DNA from: Cordia subcordata
Taxonomy: Eukaryota > Streptophyta > Magnoliopsida > Boraginales > Cordiaceae
DNA length: 64,000 nt
Assembly: GCA_028554755.1 (NCBI GenBank)
Contig: JAPTOF010000006.1
Coordinates: 11,774,501-11,838,500, forward strand
Reading direction: 5' to 3'
Position 1 is the stretch's first letter; the number at the start of each line of letters is the position of its first letter. Below, in pieces: positions 61,709 through 64,000 of the stretch. Below the pieces are notes generated by a model. It saw only the letters and a program-made list of their open reading frames with translations, searched no databases and was not told the DNA's origin. Both the position numbers and the translations under genes were made by a program.

Positions 61709-62007
61709 TTAGTTAGTGAATATATTAGGAAAGCTGATTAAGCTATCCCATGTTGGCATGAGATGATTAATCACATTGTGACATATGCCAATTGAAATTC
61801 TATTGTTCTTACTTTACCAGATACTATATTAATAGTATGTGACCCGTATCATGCATAAAATTTTAATATAAATTTGATGTTACCAATTTGTATAAATAAT
61901 TTGTTATATTAGTCACTCTTAAAATTTCTCAATTTGATTAGTAGACACTACATGCCCTTATCAAATTGTTTGGCTAACCAACCCATCTGGCGCATTCACC
62001 TTTTGCT

Positions 62008-62136
62008 CGGCTTAGGATGCAATTTGAGACAACCTAGAACATAAACATCTCTAGCTGTTTGATAATATTATATATATATATCGGCTTAGGATGCAATTTG
62101 AGACAACCTAGAACATAAACATCTCTAGCTGTTTGA

Positions 62137-62183
<47 letters not shown>
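62008..62183. repeat. 74-bp tandem duplication with expanded TA tract
   Basis: CGGCTTAGGATGCAATTTGAG starts at 62008 and 62082. Both copies end in GATAATATTATATATATA; the TA run after the second copy is much longer. Confidence 0.9.
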
Positions 62184-62186
<3 letters not shown>

Positions 62187-63133
62187 TATTTATTTGTTAA
62201 ACCTGCACCCCATGGGATCGAACTTCGGTTATCAGTTGTTGAGGCATATGCAATAACATGAAACAAAGAAGAAATGAAGATTTACATTCTTTCTGCAAGC
62301 CATTTCATAGAGTTTGCCATAAAGTCTGCTAGCCATTTCACTGAGTTCTCTGGATCTTGACTTCAGAACAATCTTTGCAGTACCTATACAAGTCTGCTGG
62401 CTGCGTGGAAATCATTTTGTTCTCTAAGAATTCAGGACCTCTCAATGCAAATACTGCATTAATAACATAATGACTGGGGTAGAAATTTCTGTTCATTTGA
62501 CTTTGTCTTGATTTTGAGCTGAAACTTTTAAGATCACAAAGAGAAAGGTACACAATTCTGCTAAGATTAGTACTGCAACTGTATAACTTGATATGATGAT
62601 TTCCAGCCATGAAAGCCAGTGTTCCCTCTCCAATTGATGAAGTTTGAGAACACGTATTAATATACAACCCACAACAAACAGTAAAAAATTCTCATCCAAG
62701 CGTCGCCTATGCAAAGTCCATCAGAGACGCTATCTCGCACCCTGTAAGACACAGCAATATACCGCCCGGCACGCGTTCATCAGAACTCATGTTGTGATGG
62801 TGAAGTGAGTTTCATTTAGAAATGCTCAGAAAGGTTTTCTTCCATTAATCGAAATGGAACTACAAGCACAAGAAAGATCAAGTTTGTTCTTGTGAAGCCC
62901 AGGAGATATCAAAATTTGCACGTCTCAAGGGTCAAAAGAATATTAAGCCGACCAAAAATGTAATAAGAAAACACGTCTAATATCACCAGTTGTTCACTAC
63001 AAAAATATGTATCATACAAACTTAACTCCACCATGATGCTTATGGCTCATTTCTCAACTAGAAACGTACTCAATTAGATCCATACTCGTATGAAGCCATG
63101 ATTAGCTCGATAATTAACTATGGCGATAACTAA

Positions 63134-63322
63134 TTAACTATTTTTCTCTGGGTTGTCTGGATTTTCTTTTTCAGGGTCCTCTTCTTCCTCCTCTTTCTTC
63201 TCTTCTTCTTCCTCATCTTCTTCAGGTGGATCTGCTGGCAATGGCGGCGGTAATGGAGTTTTCATTGGACTAAATTGGGGAAAGATATCTGGCCTCCGCC
63301 CAGGCTTGGGTCTCTCCCACTC
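63134..63322 (-). CDS. last coding exon of an unrecognised protein with Pro-rich and acidic tail (partial)
   Basis: Follows an acceptor TTTTTGCAG and begins EWERPKPGRRPDIFPQFSPM, then KTPLPPPLPADPP, then a Glu/Asp/Lys-rich tail ending ENPDNPEKNS at the stop (63134). The exon starts in phase 0 and gives the last 62 residues. The Pro-rich motif looks conserved from memory of plant proteins, but I cannot name the family. Upstream exons must lie beyond 63323, and probably outside the window; none was recognised in 63323-64000, which is taken as intron. The plus-strand Ser-rich frame at 63153-63551 is its shadow. Confidence 0.6.
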   Translation of the reverse strand, partial: EWERPKPGRRPDIFPQFSPMKTPLPPPLPADPPEEDEEEEEKKEEEEEDPEKENPDNPEKNS

Positions 63323-64000
63323 CTGCAAAAATGTGTTCGAAATGAGCAAAAGCATTATAAACTGCTTCTTTACAGCCAAACCATTTACAATGGTCACTAC
63401 TACAGTAATGACCAAAATAAGAGCAATATGCAATAACAGCAGAAAAGCAATCTCTTTTTCACGTACAACACTATCAACTGATAAGCCGAGTGGGTGTTTG
63501 CACAAGATCAAGTCCAGTCAATGCACTGACAAGACCCATCTAAATTCCTAACCAACAACATCACCTGAGATATAATCATAGTACAAGCAACTGACATTAT
63601 AATACATGAAGAGACATGACAACTGTTTTTCAGCTAATATTGACCAAGCCCCAAAATTCATAGTTATTAGCAAAATTCCTACAACTAACTTATCACCAAG
63701 CACTAACACAACACTACAAGTGTTGATACCAACGTGGAACACTATAACCACCCAGTTATATCCCGTCAGTTGATCAGGCCATAGGGACCAACACAATATG
63801 CAACAATAATACTAGAGTAATTCTATTCTTCATTGGGCAACACCACCACTGCAATAAAGCCAAGTGGGACTTGAGCAGGATTTAGATACATCAATGTGCC
63901 TGTAGGACTGTCTAAACTACAACATCAGTGAGATGCAATTATGGCATAAGCAATCAACTTCCAACAGTTTAAAGCCACTGACACACCCCAGAATCTCAAA

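Larger units (their letters stand above)
61044..63133. other. intergenic DNA with MITE and simple repeats
   Basis: Contains a MITE (61502-61708), a 74-bp tandem duplication followed by a TA run (62008-62183), and no exon with a family signature. Short minus frames at 62338-62714 look like chance. Confidence 0.55.

Noticed and set aside
62180..62225. tRNA-like AAGTTCGATCCC on the minus strand
   Set aside because: Only a box B; no box A or acceptor stem. It is followed by TA repeats, so at most a SINE relic.
63153..63551. Plus-strand Ser/Gly-rich frame
   Set aside because: Complement of the Glu/Asp-rich tail of the minus-strand exon; poly-Ser arises from the GAG/GAA runs.

Overview
The window looks like nuclear DNA of a dicot plant. 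It is AT-rich with long intergenic stretches. It has spliced genes with GT..AG introns, plant-specific families (DUF630/DUF632, G-type lectin receptor kinase, LEA_2, a serine-rich-like peptide), plant LTR retrotransposons and Tourist-like MITEs. No species is assigned. All exon joins were made by hand from reading frame, splice sites and family knowledge; no search or alignment program was run.

Layout. 1-12.6 kb: sparse, with a small intronless conserved plant gene (1466-1822, minus), a serine-rich-like small gene (7291-7551, plus) and a two-exon LEA_2/NHL-like membrane protein (9099-10583, minus), among SINE-like repeats, a minisatellite and a MITE. 12.6-27.5 kb: gene-dense and all on the minus strand, with a DUF630/DUF632 protein (4 exons, 736 aa), a METTL22-like methyltransferase (9 exons, 335 aa) and an IST1-like ESCRT-associated protein (6 exons, 435 aa). 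27.5-33.2 kb: AT-rich, no gene seen. 33.2-50.7 kb: a repeat graveyard built on dead copies of a G-type lectin receptor kinase. It contains a 7.1-kb Ty3/Gypsy-type element without recognisable polymerase (33620-40704, TSD GGAGG), a 5.6-kb Ty1/Copia element (44982-50537, TSD CACAT), an 860-bp insertion (TSD CTAAG), a fold-back repeat and MITEs. 54.7-57.7 kb: the intact receptor kinase (7 exons, 788 aa), which serves as the reference for the dead copies. 58.7-60.9 kb: TMA7, a ribosome-associated 64-aa protein (4 exons, minus). 63.1 kb to the end: the last coding exon of an unrecognised gene with an acidic tail that continues beyond the window.

The genes do not form an operon-like unit; they are ordinary plant housekeeping and regulatory genes (methyltransferase, ESCRT, ribosome-associated factor, membrane signalling). 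The most informative structure is the receptor-kinase cluster. Aligning the dead copy by eye to the intact gene gives empty sites for the Copia element and the 860-bp element, and a paralogous repeat at 43.74 kb does the same for the Gypsy element. I found no clearly new biological system. The less ordinary observations are the tandem-repeat-filled non-autonomous Gypsy element, a cluster of W-box-like TTGAC motifs in the Copia leader, a tandem duplication across the METTL22 stop codon with a phase-compatible downstream exon, and a MITE family with visible TWA target duplications.
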